DNA from: Actinacidiphila glaucinigra
Lineage (GTDB): Bacteria > Actinomycetota > Actinomycetes > Streptomycetales > Streptomycetaceae
NCBI RefSeq assembly: GCF_900188405.1
Contig: NZ_FZOF01000014.1
Location: 62,001 to 126,000 of the forward strand
Length of the DNA: 64,000 bases
Direction of reading: 5' to 3'
The translations under genes were made by a program, and so were the position numbers. Numbering within the stretch: the first letter of the stretch is position 1; every line of letters starts with the position of its first letter. The notes beneath the pieces are model-generated. The model was not told the origin of the DNA. It did no database searches and saw nothing but the letters and a program-made list of their open reading frames with translations. This document shows, piece after piece, positions 31,224 to 39,101 of the stretch.

Positions 31224-33458
31224 TCACGCCGGGGTGACCTGCACGGGGAATCCGTTCAGGACCGCGGTGCCCGACAGGGGGTCGAGCAGGGTGCCGTCGA
31301 GCAACTGGTTGAGGTTGGCCCCCGGTTCGCGGGCCGCGACCGTCAGCCGGGTGCCCGCGCGGTCGTGGCCCCAGCCGTGCGGCAGGCTCACCACGCCCGG
31401 CCGCACCGCCTCCGTGACCTCGACCGGGGCCTCGATCTCGCCGCCGTCGCCCTTGATCCGGGCGGGGGCCGCGTCGACGAGGCCGAGCCGTGTGGCGTCC
31501 TCGGGGTGCACCTGGAGGGTGCAGCGGTTGGTCCCGCCGGTGAGCGCGGGCACGTTGTGCATCCAGCTGTTGTTGGAGCGCAGGTGGCGGCGGCCGATGA
31601 GGACCAGCCCCTCCCCGGACGGACCGGTGACCGCCGCCAGCAGCCGGGGCACGTCGGCGGTGAGCGGCGCGGGCGCCAGCTCGATCGTGCCGGAGGCGGT
31701 GCGCAGCACCTCGGGGACGCGCGGGCGCAGCGGGCCGAGGTCGATGCCGTGGGGGTGGTCGAGGAGGCGGCGCAGGGTGAGGCCGCCGGGGTCGGCGCCG
31801 AAGCCGTCGCCGTACGGGCCGAGCCGCAGCATCATGTCGAGCCGCCGCTCGTATCCGGTCTCCCCGGTGAGCGCGGCGGCCAGTTCGGCGGGGTCGCGGC
31901 CGTGGACCGCGGAGTGCGGGTCGGCGGTCTCCTTGGCCAGGCGGTGGGCGACGGCCTGCTCGTCGACGAGCGCGGGGTCGGCGTCCGGGCCGAAGCCGCC
32001 GAGCAGGAGGGCGAGCCGGGCGAGGATCTCCGGTTCACCGGGCCGGCCGTCCTCCAGGGGGATCGCGGGCGGGCTGTAGCGGGCGTTGTTGCGCACGGAG
32101 AAGTTGCCGAACGCGAAGTCGTAGTGGGCGCCGCGGGAGGGCGGGGGCGGCGGCAGGACGACGTCCGCGTGGCGGGTGGTCTCGTTGAGGTAGGGGTCGA
32201 CGCTGACCATGAAGTCCAGCCCCGCCAGGGCGCGGTCGAGGCGGGCGCCGTCGGGGGCGGACAGCACGGGGTTGCCGGCGATGGTGACCAGGGCGCGGAT
32301 CCGCCCTTCGCCGGGGGTGTCGATCTCCTCGGCGAGGGCGGCGGCGGGCAGTTCTGAGGCGACCTCGGGGTGGCCGGAGACCCGGCTGTGCCAGCGGCCG
32401 GTGGTGAAGCCGCGTCCGGGGCCGGCCGGGCGGGGGGCGCGCGCGGTGGCCGGCAGCGGGAACATGGCGCCGCCGGGCCGGTCGAGGTTGCCGGTGAGGA
32501 TGTTGAGGACGTCGATCAGCCAGCTGGCGAGGGTGCCGAAGCGCACCGCGGTGCTGCCCAGGCGCCCGTAGACGGCGGCGCTGGGGGCGGCGGCCAGGTC
32601 GCGGGCGAGGGTGCGGATCCGCTCGGCGGGGACGTCGCAGTACGGGGCGACGGCCTCGGGGGTGAAGTCGCGGGCCAGCGCCCGGACCTCGTCGACACCG
32701 GTGACGTGCCCTTCGAGGTGGCCGAGGCCGGTGAGTCCCTCGTCGAACAGCACATGGACGACGGCGAAGAGCAGCGCGGCGTCGGTGCCGGGGCGCGGGG
32801 CGATGTGGAGGTCGGCGAGTTCGGCGGTGCGAGTGCGCTTGGGGTCGATGACGGTGAGTCTGCCGCCCCGGCGGCGCAGCGCCTTGAGCTTGCCGGGGAA
32901 GTCGGCGGCGGTGGCGAGGCTGCCGTTGGACACCAGGGGGTTGCCGCCGATGACGACCAGGTGGTCGGTGCGGTCCAGGTCGGGCACGGGGACGGCGAGC
33001 GCGTCACCGTAGAGGTGCCCGCACGCCGCCTGCTTGGGCATCTGGTCCAGGGTGCTGGCCGAGAACAGCGCTCGGGTGCCGAGGGCGCGGATGACCATCG
33101 GCGGGTAGAGCCCGCCCGCGATGGTGTGCACGTTGGGATTGCCCAGGTAGACGCCGGTCGCCGCGGCGCCGTGGGTCGCGCGGACGCGGGCCGCGCCCTC
33201 GGCGACGGCGGCGTACGCCTCGGCCCAGGTCGCCTCGGCGAGCACGCCGTCGCGGCGCACGAGCGGGCGGGTGAGCCGGTCGGGGTCGCCGTCGACCTGG
33301 CCGAAGGCGGCGCCCTTGGGGCAGATGAAGCCCGCGCTGAAGACGTCGTCGCGGTCGCCGCGGGCACCGGTGACCCGGTCCGCGTCGATGGTCAGGGTCA
33401 GTCCGCACGTGGCCTCGCACAGCGGACAGATACGCAGGGCGGTACGGCTGCTGGCCAT
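31224..33458 (-). CDS. Molybdopterin-dependent oxidoreductase (formate dehydrogenase/nitrate reductase family)
   Basis: A 744-residue DMSO-reductase-superfamily protein. N-terminus: [4Fe-4S] ligands CPLCEATC then GFICPKG (C-x2-C-x3-C-x~27-C). Molybdopterin contacts are in VVIGGNPLVSNGS, RGGRLTVIDPKRTRTAELAD and the end block NNSWMHNVPALTGG with HPEDATRLGL. The residue after GHLYGD gives no Cys/Sec ligand I can fix, so the reaction (formate, nitrate or another) is open. There is no Tat signal and no adjacent Fe-S or membrane subunit, so it is a solitary cytoplasmic enzyme. ATG 33458 follows GGGAGG. The operator CATACCG-AC-CGGTATG lies 42-57 bases before it. Confidence 0.9.
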   Translation of the reverse strand: MASSRTALRICPLCEATCGLTLTIDADRVTGARGDRDDVFSAGFICPKGAAFGQVDGDPDRLTRPLVRRDGVLAEATWAEAYAAVAEGAARVRATHGAAATGVYLGNPNVHTIAGGLYPPMVIRALGTRALFSASTLDQMPKQAACGHLYGDALAVPVPDLDRTDHLVVIGGNPLVSNGSLATAADFPGKLKALRRRGGRLTVIDPKRTRTAELADLHIAPRPGTDAALLFAVVHVLFDEGLTGLGHLEGHVTGVDEVRALARDFTPEAVAPYCDVPAERIRTLARDLAAAPSAAVYGRLGSTAVRFGTLASWLIDVLNILTGNLDRPGGAMFPLPATARAPRPAGPGRGFTTGRWHSRVSGHPEVASELPAAALAEEIDTPGEGRIRALVTIAGNPVLSAPDGARLDRALAGLDFMVSVDPYLNETTRHADVVLPPPPPSRGAHYDFAFGNFSVRNNARYSPPAIPLEDGRPGEPEILARLALLLGGFGPDADPALVDEQAVAHRLAKETADPHSAVHGRDPAELAAALTGETGYERRLDMMLRLGPYGDGFGADPGGLTLRRLLDHPHGIDLGPLRPRVPEVLRTASGTIELAPAPLTADVPRLLAAVTGPSGEGLVLIGRRHLRSNNSWMHNVPALTGGTNRCTLQVHPEDATRLGLVDAAPARIKGDGGEIEAPVEVTEAVRPGVVSLPHGWGHDRAGTRLTVAAREPGANLNQLLDGTLLDPLSGTAVLNGFPVQVTPA

Positions 33459-33499
33459 CGGGCCTCCCGGGGGCAGGGCGCTTCCTCGTGTGCGGTCAC

Positions 33500-33515
33500 C
33501 ATACCGACCGGTATG
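33500..33515. promoter_or_regulatory. TetR operator CATACCG-AC-CGGTATG, second perfect copy
   Basis: Identical in all 16 bases to the site at 11571-11586. It lies between the molybdopterin oxidoreductase and the upstream TetR gene in the same direction. It places this gene in the regulon of the TetR encoded at 10926, unless the adjacent TetR protein binds the same motif. Confidence 0.7.
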
Positions 33516-33553
33516 CATGTCGGCATAGCACTCGCGGGGACCTCGCCCGCGGC

Positions 33554-34210
33554 CTACGGCTCCAGAACGCCCGCGAGGTAGGCGCGGAGCAGCACCTTCG
33601 TCTCCGTGATGAGCGCGGCCTCGCCCTGCGGGTCGGCGCGGAAGGCCATCTTGAGCAGCGCGTCGGCGGCCTCCACGCCGACCACGAAGGCGGTCCGCAG
33701 CCGCCGGTCGTCCGTCACGGCCACGCCGGCGGCGCCGAGCGGGGCGATGAGCAGGGCGCGGAGCCGGTCGGCGACGAGGTGGTTGGCCAGGTCGTTCACG
33801 GCGGGGCCGGGGGCCGGGCCGGCGAAGCTGACGAGGGCGAAGCCCGGCACGGTGCGCCGCATGGCGACGTACTGGTCGACGACGACGTCGATCAGCCTGC
33901 GCCAGTCCCCGGCGTCGCCTCGGTCCGCGCCGAGGGCGTCGAGGCGGTCCGTGACCCCGGCGAGGTACTTGTCGAGGTTGCGGCGGGCGAGGGCGTCGGC
34001 CATGGCGCGCTTGTTGGAGAAGAAGCGGTAGACCGAGCCGATCGGCACGCCCGCGCGGGCGGCCACCTCGCGCGTGCTCAGCTCCTCGTAGCCGCCCTCG
34101 TCGAGGATCGCCGCGGCCGCGTCGAGGATCCGGGCGAAGCGTTCGGCGCTGCGCTGCTGGACGGGTATGCGCCGGAGACCGTTGCCGCTGCTGTGCACAA
34201 GGTCCATCAT
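33554..34210 (-). CDS. TetR-family regulator (TetR/TetR_C_7-like)
   Basis: A 218-residue TetR protein. DNA-binding helices about 18-65: QQRSAERFARILDAAAAILD, ELSTREVAARAGVPIGSVYRFFSNKRAMADALA. The C-domain (80-218) is helical with GFALVSFAGPAPGPAVNDLANHL and AFVVGVEAADALLKMAF. It is transcribed away from hmgA, with a 66-bp gap that holds a perfect 11-bp inverted repeat, and toward the molybdopterin oxidoreductase (95-bp gap). It could therefore regulate either side. Start codons ATG 34210 and 34207 are tandem; the first is taken. Ligand unknown. Confidence 0.88.
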   Translation of the reverse strand: MMDLVHSSGNGLRRIPVQQRSAERFARILDAAAAILDEGGYEELSTREVAARAGVPIGSVYRFFSNKRAMADALARRNLDKYLAGVTDRLDALGADRGDAGDWRRLIDVVVDQYVAMRRTVPGFALVSFAGPAPGPAVNDLANHLVADRLRALLIAPLGAAGVAVTDDRRLRTAFVVGVEAADALLKMAFRADPQGEAALITETKVLLRAYLAGVLEP

Positions 34211-34250
34211 GCCGGTTTTCCACAGGGACCGGCCGATCCCTTGCGGGGTT

Positions 34251-34276
34251 GATTCCTATGGACAACCATAGGAATC
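34251..34276. promoter_or_regulatory. Perfect 11-4-11 palindrome abutting the hmgA start codon
   Basis: GATTCCTATGG and CCATAGGAATC flank ACAA. The last base of the right arm is directly before the GTG start of hmgA, and AGGA inside that arm is its only Shine-Dalgarno. The dyad lies in the gap between hmgA and the divergent TetR gene. Either that TetR or the GntR regulator downstream of hmgA may bind it. Confidence 0.8.
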
Positions 34277-35605
34277 GTGACCAGCACAGAGATCACCAGC
34301 ACCGACATCCCGGACGGCAAGGACCTCGCCTACCTCTCCGGCTTCGGCAACGAGCACACGAGCGAGGCGGTCCCCGGAGCGGTTCCGGCCGGCCGCAACT
34401 CACCGCAGCGCGCCCCGCTGGGCCTGTACGCGGAGCAGCTGAGCGGCACCGCCTTCACCGAGCCGCGGCATCACAACCGCCGCTCGTGGCTGTACCGCAT
34501 CCGCCCCTCGGCGGCCCACCCGCCGTTCCGCCGGATCGCCAACGGGCGGCTGCGCAGCGCGCCCTTCACGCAGGCCGAGCCCGATCCCAACCGGCTGCGC
34601 TGGAGCCCGCTGCCGCTGCCGCAGGAGCCGGCCGACTTCGTGGACGGCCTGGTCACCGTCGGCGGCAACGGTGACGTGCTGCGCCGCGAGGGCATCGGCA
34701 TCCACTGGTACGCGGCCAACCGCTCAATGGACGAGCGGGTGTTCTCCTCCTCCGACGGCGAGCTGCTGATCGTGCCGGAGCGCGGCCGGCTGCTGCTCCG
34801 TACCGAATTCGGCGTCCTGGCCGCCGGGCCGGGCCACGTGGCGCTGGTCCCGCGCGGGGTGCGCTTCCGCGTCGAGCTGCCGGACGGCGAGGCGCGCGGC
34901 TACGTCTGCGAGAACTACGGCCAGCCCTTCCGGCTGCCGGACCTCGGCCCGATCGGCGCCAACGGCCTGGCCAACGCGCGGGACTTCATGGCGCCGGTGG
35001 CGGCGTACGAGGACCGCGAGGAGCCGGTGGAGGTGGTGAACAAGTTCGGCGGCAACCTGTGGGCCGCCGAGTACGGCCACTCCCCCCTGGACGTCGTCGG
35101 CTGGCACGGCAACCTGGTGCCGTACGTGTACGACCTGCGGCGCTTCAATGTGCTGGGCAGCGTGAGCTACGACCACCCGGACCCCTCGATCTACACCGTG
35201 CTGACCTCGCCCTCCGACACCCCGGGGCTGGCCAACGCCGACTTCGTGGTCTTCGCGCCGCGCTGGCTGGTCGGCGAGGACACCTTCCGCCCGCCGTACT
35301 TCCACCGGAACGTGATGAGCGAGTTCATGGGCCTCGTCGAGGGCGCCTACGACGCCAAGGCGGAGGGCTTCGTCCCCGGCGGGGCCTCGCTGCACAACAT
35401 GATGTCGGCGCACGGCCCGGACCGGACGACCTTCGACCGGGCGAGCGCGGCCGAACTGGTCCCCCAGAAGGTGGACGACGGGCTGGCCTTCATGTTCGAG
35501 ACGCGCTGGCCGGTGGTGGCGACCCCGGAAGCGCTGGGGGCCGAGCACCTGCAGCAGGACTACGACGGGGTGTGGCGCGGGCTGGAGCGGCACTTCAGGC
35601 CATGA
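34277..35605 (+). CDS. hmgA: Homogentisate 1,2-dioxygenase
   Basis: A 442-residue homogentisate dioxygenase, which opens the ring of homogentisate to maleylacetoacetate in tyrosine/phenylalanine breakdown. Family landmarks: YLSGFGNEHTSEAVPGA at the N-terminus, RIRPSAAHPPF, GIGIHWYAANRSMDERVF, CENYGQPFRLPDLGPIGANGLAN, NKFGGNLW, and the iron-binding end PPYFHRNVMSEFMGL, then GASLHNMMSAHGPD (His and Glu ligands). Length matches the family. GTG at 34277 has a weak, partly palindrome-embedded ribosome binding site. It overlaps the next gene by four bases (ATGA). The other steps of the pathway (fumarylacetoacetase, HPPD) are not in the window. Confidence 0.96.
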   Translation: MTSTEITSTDIPDGKDLAYLSGFGNEHTSEAVPGAVPAGRNSPQRAPLGLYAEQLSGTAFTEPRHHNRRSWLYRIRPSAAHPPFRRIANGRLRSAPFTQAEPDPNRLRWSPLPLPQEPADFVDGLVTVGGNGDVLRREGIGIHWYAANRSMDERVFSSSDGELLIVPERGRLLLRTEFGVLAAGPGHVALVPRGVRFRVELPDGEARGYVCENYGQPFRLPDLGPIGANGLANARDFMAPVAAYEDREEPVEVVNKFGGNLWAAEYGHSPLDVVGWHGNLVPYVYDLRRFNVLGSVSYDHPDPSIYTVLTSPSDTPGLANADFVVFAPRWLVGEDTFRPPYFHRNVMSEFMGLVEGAYDAKAEGFVPGGASLHNMMSAHGPDRTTFDRASAAELVPQKVDDGLAFMFETRWPVVATPEALGAEHLQQDYDGVWRGLERHFRP

Positions 35606-36363
35606 CGACGAGCCCGAGCAGCACCTTCGCCCCCGACTCGCTGGTCCTGAACCGCAAGCTCCCCCTGTGGTACCAGGTCTCGCAGTCCCTGCGCGCCTCG
35701 ATACTCGGCCGGCGTCCGGACGCTCCGCTGCGGCTGCCGACCGAGGACGCGCTGGCGGGGCACTACGGCGTCAGTGTGCTCACGATGCGGCAGGCGCTGA
35801 AGGAGCTGGAGGAGGAGGGGCTGATCAGCCGCCACCGGCGGCGGGGCACGTTCATCGAGCCCACCGCACTGCGCGGGGCGCCGGTGCGGCTGCTGGGCTC
35901 GGTCGACGCGATCGTCGCCCAGCAGTCCGGGGACCGCACCAGCGTGCTCAGTCACGGCCCGGCGCCCGTGCCGCCGGAGTTCGCCGAGTACTTCCCCGGG
36001 CGGGCGGACACCGTCGCCTACCGCCGGCTGCGCTGCGACGAGTCGGGTGAGCCGACCAACTGGGCGGAGAACTTCGTCCTGCCGGAGCTGGCCGCCCGGA
36101 TCGACCTGGCGGACCTGGCGCGCTGGCCGATGACGAAGGTGCTCCGGGACGCCCTCGGCGTACGGATCAGCCGCATCACCGACACCGTCGAGGCGCGGCT
36201 GGCCGACCCGGACACCGCCCGCCTGCTGCAGGTGCCCCTGCTCAGCCCGATCCTGCACTACACGGGGGTGACCTACGACGACACCGGCCGCACGGTGGAC
36301 GTCGTGCGTATCCACTACCGGGGCGACCGCTTCTCCTTCACCGTGACCATGGAGGCGCCCTGA
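35602..36363 (+). CDS. GntR-family regulator with UTRA domain (HutC type)
   Basis: A 253-residue regulator. Winged helix about 15-85: PLWYQVSQSLRASILGRRPDAP, then YGVSVLTMRQALKELEEEGLISRHRRRGTF. UTRA effector domain about 105-250, with ADTVAYRRLRCDESGEPTNWAENFVLP and LHYTGVTYDDTGRTVDVVRIHYRGDRFSF, which is the ligand-binding strand set of HutC-type repressors. It is coupled to hmgA through an ATGA overlap, so it is co-expressed with the enzyme and probably controls it through homogentisate or a related acid. The likely operator is the palindrome before hmgA. HutC-type sites differ from FCD sites, so no conflict with the gluconate regulator arises. Confidence 0.93.
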   Translation: MTTSPSSTFAPDSLVLNRKLPLWYQVSQSLRASILGRRPDAPLRLPTEDALAGHYGVSVLTMRQALKELEEEGLISRHRRRGTFIEPTALRGAPVRLLGSVDAIVAQQSGDRTSVLSHGPAPVPPEFAEYFPGRADTVAYRRLRCDESGEPTNWAENFVLPELAARIDLADLARWPMTKVLRDALGVRISRITDTVEARLADPDTARLLQVPLLSPILHYTGVTYDDTGRTVDVVRIHYRGDRFSFTVTMEAP

Positions 36364-36376
36364 GGGCCTCAGTAGC

Positions 36377-37609
36377 ATGCTCACAGTGAGCGATGAAGCG
36401 CCGACGCTGGCCGACCTGATGCCGTGGTCCGTCCCGCCCCTGCGCCTGGGGCGGAGCTGGGTGATGGCCCCCGAGGCCGCGACACTCGCCGCGCGCTGGG
36501 ACCGGCTGGTGAAAGCCGGCGGCGCCGAGCGCGAGCGGCTGTTCCACCCCACCCGGGCGCGCACCCCGTACACCGCCGTCGCCCAGTTGCCGGGACACCC
36601 GGCGCCCACCACCCGGCTGCAGCGGGAGGACGGCCCGGTCGCGGAGCCGGTGCGGGTGCTGCACGGCCCGTACGACGAGCAGTGGCTCATCCCCGACCAG
36701 CGGCTGATCGACGACGCGCGCCCCGAGTTGTGGCGGGTCGCCGACGGGGACCGGCAGCTGTACGCGGTGGAACTGGCGCGCCTGCCGCAGGTCCCGGGGC
36801 CGCCGCTGGCCTTCTCCGCGCTGCTCCCCGACGGCCACTCCCCCGCCGGCCGGCCGGGCCGGATCCGGCCGCTGTTCCGCCGCCCCGGCGGCGCGGACCC
36901 CAACCTCGCGCCGGGCCTGCTGGACCGCGTCGCCGAGCGGCTGGACACCCCGGTCGCGGCGGAGGACGTGCTCGCCTGGATCGCCGCGCTCGCCACGGGC
37001 TCGCCCGCCGAGGTCCCGCTCACCGCCGATCCGGCGCTGTGGGCGGAGGGCGTCGCGCTGGGCCGCCGGATGCTGTGGCTGCACACCCGGGGCGCCCGCT
37101 TCGCCGATCCGGCGCAGGACCGCCCCGCCGGGCACCCCCGGCTGCCGGGCGGCCGGCGCCCCTACGTCCGGGCGGCGCTCCCCGACGTGCCGCGGGAGGC
37201 GCCGTCGTACGACCCGGAGGACGAGGCGCTGGTGCTGGGCAGCGGGCGGGTGGCACCGGTGCCGGAGGCCGTGTGGGAGTTCCACGCCGCGGGGACGCGG
37301 GTGCTGGAGACCTGGTTCGGGCGGCGGATCCCCGACGGGGCGGCGGAGGGCCTCGACGCGATCTCGCCCGCCGCCTGGCCGCGGGCGAGGACGACCGAAC
37401 TGCTGGAGCTGATCAGTGTGCTGGCCCTGCTGGCGGAGCTGCGGCCGTCACGCCGCGCGCTCGCCGCCCGGGTCGCGGCGGGACCGCGGATCGGCGCCGC
37501 CGAGCTGCGCGCCGCGCACATCCTGCCGGTGCCGGCGACGGCGCGCCGTCCGGCCTCCGTGCTGGACCACCACGAGGAGGGGCCGGACGGGCAGTTCGTC
37601 CTGCTGTGA
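36377..37609 (+). CDS. Stand-alone Type ISP restriction-modification C-terminal domain protein
   Basis: A 410-residue protein that resembles the C-terminal specificity part of Type ISP restriction-modification enzymes. Recognised blocks: EAPTLADLMPWSVPPLRLGRSWVMAP, PTRARTPYTAVAQLPG, LHGPYDEQWLIPDQRLIDDARPELWRV and LLPDGHSPAGRPGRIRPLFRR. There is no helicase, nuclease or SAM-methyltransferase domain, so it cannot cut or methylate DNA by itself. Streptomyces genomes often carry such orphan domains. Function unknown; possible DNA binding is inherited from the parent family. The start is uncertain: ATG 36377 or GTG 36386, neither with a good ribosome binding site. It follows the GntR gene by 13 bases. 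Confidence 0.82.
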   Translation: MLTVSDEAPTLADLMPWSVPPLRLGRSWVMAPEAATLAARWDRLVKAGGAERERLFHPTRARTPYTAVAQLPGHPAPTTRLQREDGPVAEPVRVLHGPYDEQWLIPDQRLIDDARPELWRVADGDRQLYAVELARLPQVPGPPLAFSALLPDGHSPAGRPGRIRPLFRRPGGADPNLAPGLLDRVAERLDTPVAAEDVLAWIAALATGSPAEVPLTADPALWAEGVALGRRMLWLHTRGARFADPAQDRPAGHPRLPGGRRPYVRAALPDVPREAPSYDPEDEALVLGSGRVAPVPEAVWEFHAAGTRVLETWFGRRIPDGAAEGLDAISPAAWPRARTTELLELISVLALLAELRPSRRALAARVAAGPRIGAAELRAAHILPVPATARRPASVLDHHEEGPDGQFVLL

Positions 37610-37734
37610 CCACAAGTCGACATGACAACAGGCCCGGACGGAGTACACCGACGCGCCGCATGAAGCAGCGCGGTGCCGGGACGGTGTACTGCGCCCGAGC
37701 CTGTCCGCTGAGGGAACGCCGAGAACGCCTCCGG

Positions 37735-37998
37735 TCAGCCGCGGCTGCCGAAGAGCGAACGGCGCAGCCGCCGCAGCGGCGCGAACAGCGACACACGCGC
37801 CCCGCGGCTGGCGTTCGCGCGCACGTGGTCGCGCGAGGTCAGCTCGCGCATCAACAGCGTGGCCTCCTCCGCCTCCCGCTGCGGCGCGGCAGGGCCGGCC
37901 AGCACCGAGAGATGACGGTCGAGACGCGCACTGGACGCGCTGCTCCCGCACGTGACAGCAGGCACTCGCGGCCTGCTCCGCATTGCTATCTGATCCAT
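37735..37998 (-). CDS. Small basic conserved protein
   Basis: An 87-residue protein (MDQIAMRSRPRVPAVTCGSS at the start). The middle has SARLDRHLSVLAGPAAP and EEATLLMRELTSRDHVRAN; the end LFAPLRRLRRSLFGSRG is strongly basic and amphipathic. No signal peptide or metal site. GGGGAG five bases before ATG 37998 supports the start, and similar small proteins occur in other streptomycetes as far as I recall. The basic end could bind membrane or nucleic acid. It is downstream of the anti-sigma gene in the same direction (115-bp gap). Function unknown. Confidence 0.7.
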   Translation of the reverse strand: MDQIAMRSRPRVPAVTCGSSASSARLDRHLSVLAGPAAPQREAEEATLLMRELTSRDHVRANASRGARVSLFAPLRRLRRSLFGSRG

Positions 37999-38113
37999 GA
38001 CACTCCCCACCCGTTCGAGGGCACCCGGCACCGGGCAGGGTAACCCTATCGTCCTGCGGCGTCACCTATGCATCCGCGTTCCCGGATTCACCTTTCCGTC
38101 AAGGGGGTTGACG

Positions 38114-38914
38114 TCACGAGCCGATCCCCAGTGCGAGCAGGGGAAGTTGGACCACGCCGTCCGAGCTCGGCACCGGGGATCCGCCAGTCGGCTCAACCGT
38201 GACGGTGAAGGCGTACGACCACTCGTCCAGCCCGCCGGTCACGATCGGCCCGGCTGTGCCGTCCGCCGACGGATCGGCGCCCAGCACGCCGAGGGAGCGG
38301 AAGGACGTCGGGCGCTCGCTCACCAGCCACAACTGGTAGACGCTGCGGCCCTCCAGCCGCGGCAGCCCGTGCACCGTCACCACGGCGCGGCGCATCCGCC
38401 GTGACACCACGGCGGTCACCCCCCGTCCGTGGTCGTCGCTGGCGTAGACGGGGCGGGCGTCGGCGGCCGTCAGCACCTCGTTCACCGCTCGCGCGTCCCC
38501 GCGCTCGCGGTCCAGTTGCGCGGCGGTACGCAGCAGCAGCGCGCCCAGCACCGCGCAGGCCAGGAGGGCCGCCCCGGCGCCCACGGCGGCCAGGCGCGTC
38601 GCGGACGGCCGGCGCCACGCCTCCCGCCACCGGCCCGGCGCCGGGCCGTCAGGGGCGCCCTCGCCCACGGGGTCCTCCGGGCCGTCCCGGTCGTCCGGCG
38701 CGCCGTCCGCCGGCAGCGGCACCAGCGGGGGCGGCGGCAGCATCGGAGGCGGCGCCGGCACGGCGGAACCCCCGGCACCGAGCCGCACGGTGTCCCCGGC
38801 CAGCCGCCGCACCCGGTCCGCGCACGCGTCGCAGCGCATCAGATGCCGTTCGAATCGGCGCAGTTCCCGCGGCGCGAGGGTGTCGAGCGCGTACGCCGCG
38901 GCCAGTTCGTGCAC
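38114..38914 (-). CDS. RskA/RsuA-type anti-sigma factor, orphan
   Basis: A 266-residue membrane anti-sigma factor. The N-terminal zinc anti-sigma domain has ELAAAYALDTLAPRELRRFERHLMRCDACADRVRRL (H-x3-C-x2-C at about 27-34). A Pro-rich linker (60-115) leads to one membrane helix (LAAVGAGAALLACAVLGALLL, about 132-152). The outside RskA domain has VVTVHGLPRLEGRSVYQLWLV and VTVEPTGGS. It would hold an ECF sigma factor of the SigK group at the membrane until cleaved. GTG 38914 follows GAGAGG. No sigma-factor gene lies next to it: upstream is the divergent DUF4331 gene. That is unusual. Confidence 0.9.
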   Translation of the reverse strand: MHELAAAYALDTLAPRELRRFERHLMRCDACADRVRRLAGDTVRLGAGGSAVPAPPPMLPPPPLVPLPADGAPDDRDGPEDPVGEGAPDGPAPGRWREAWRRPSATRLAAVGAGAALLACAVLGALLLRTAAQLDRERGDARAVNEVLTAADARPVYASDDHGRGVTAVVSRRMRRAVVTVHGLPRLEGRSVYQLWLVSERPTSFRSLGVLGADPSADGTAGPIVTGGLDEWSYAFTVTVEPTGGSPVPSSDGVVQLPLLALGIGS

Positions 38915-39101
38915 GGAACCTCTCAAGGGTCGCCCCGCTTCCCTTCGCGGTGCGCACACCGTCCGGCCGGGCCCTTATCACGTTACAACCCTGTGACACA
39001 AATTCACCCCGGTCCGCCAATCCGCCGTCCGCACGGCCCCGAACAACCCACGCAGGACCTCTTCCAAGGGGGAGGGGCCAGACTCGCGAAGGACCGACGC
39101 G

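Noticed and set aside
38915..39101. Hidden ECF sigma factor gene in the gap before the anti-sigma gene
   Set aside because: 187 bp is too short for one, and no region 2 or 4 pattern is seen in any frame.
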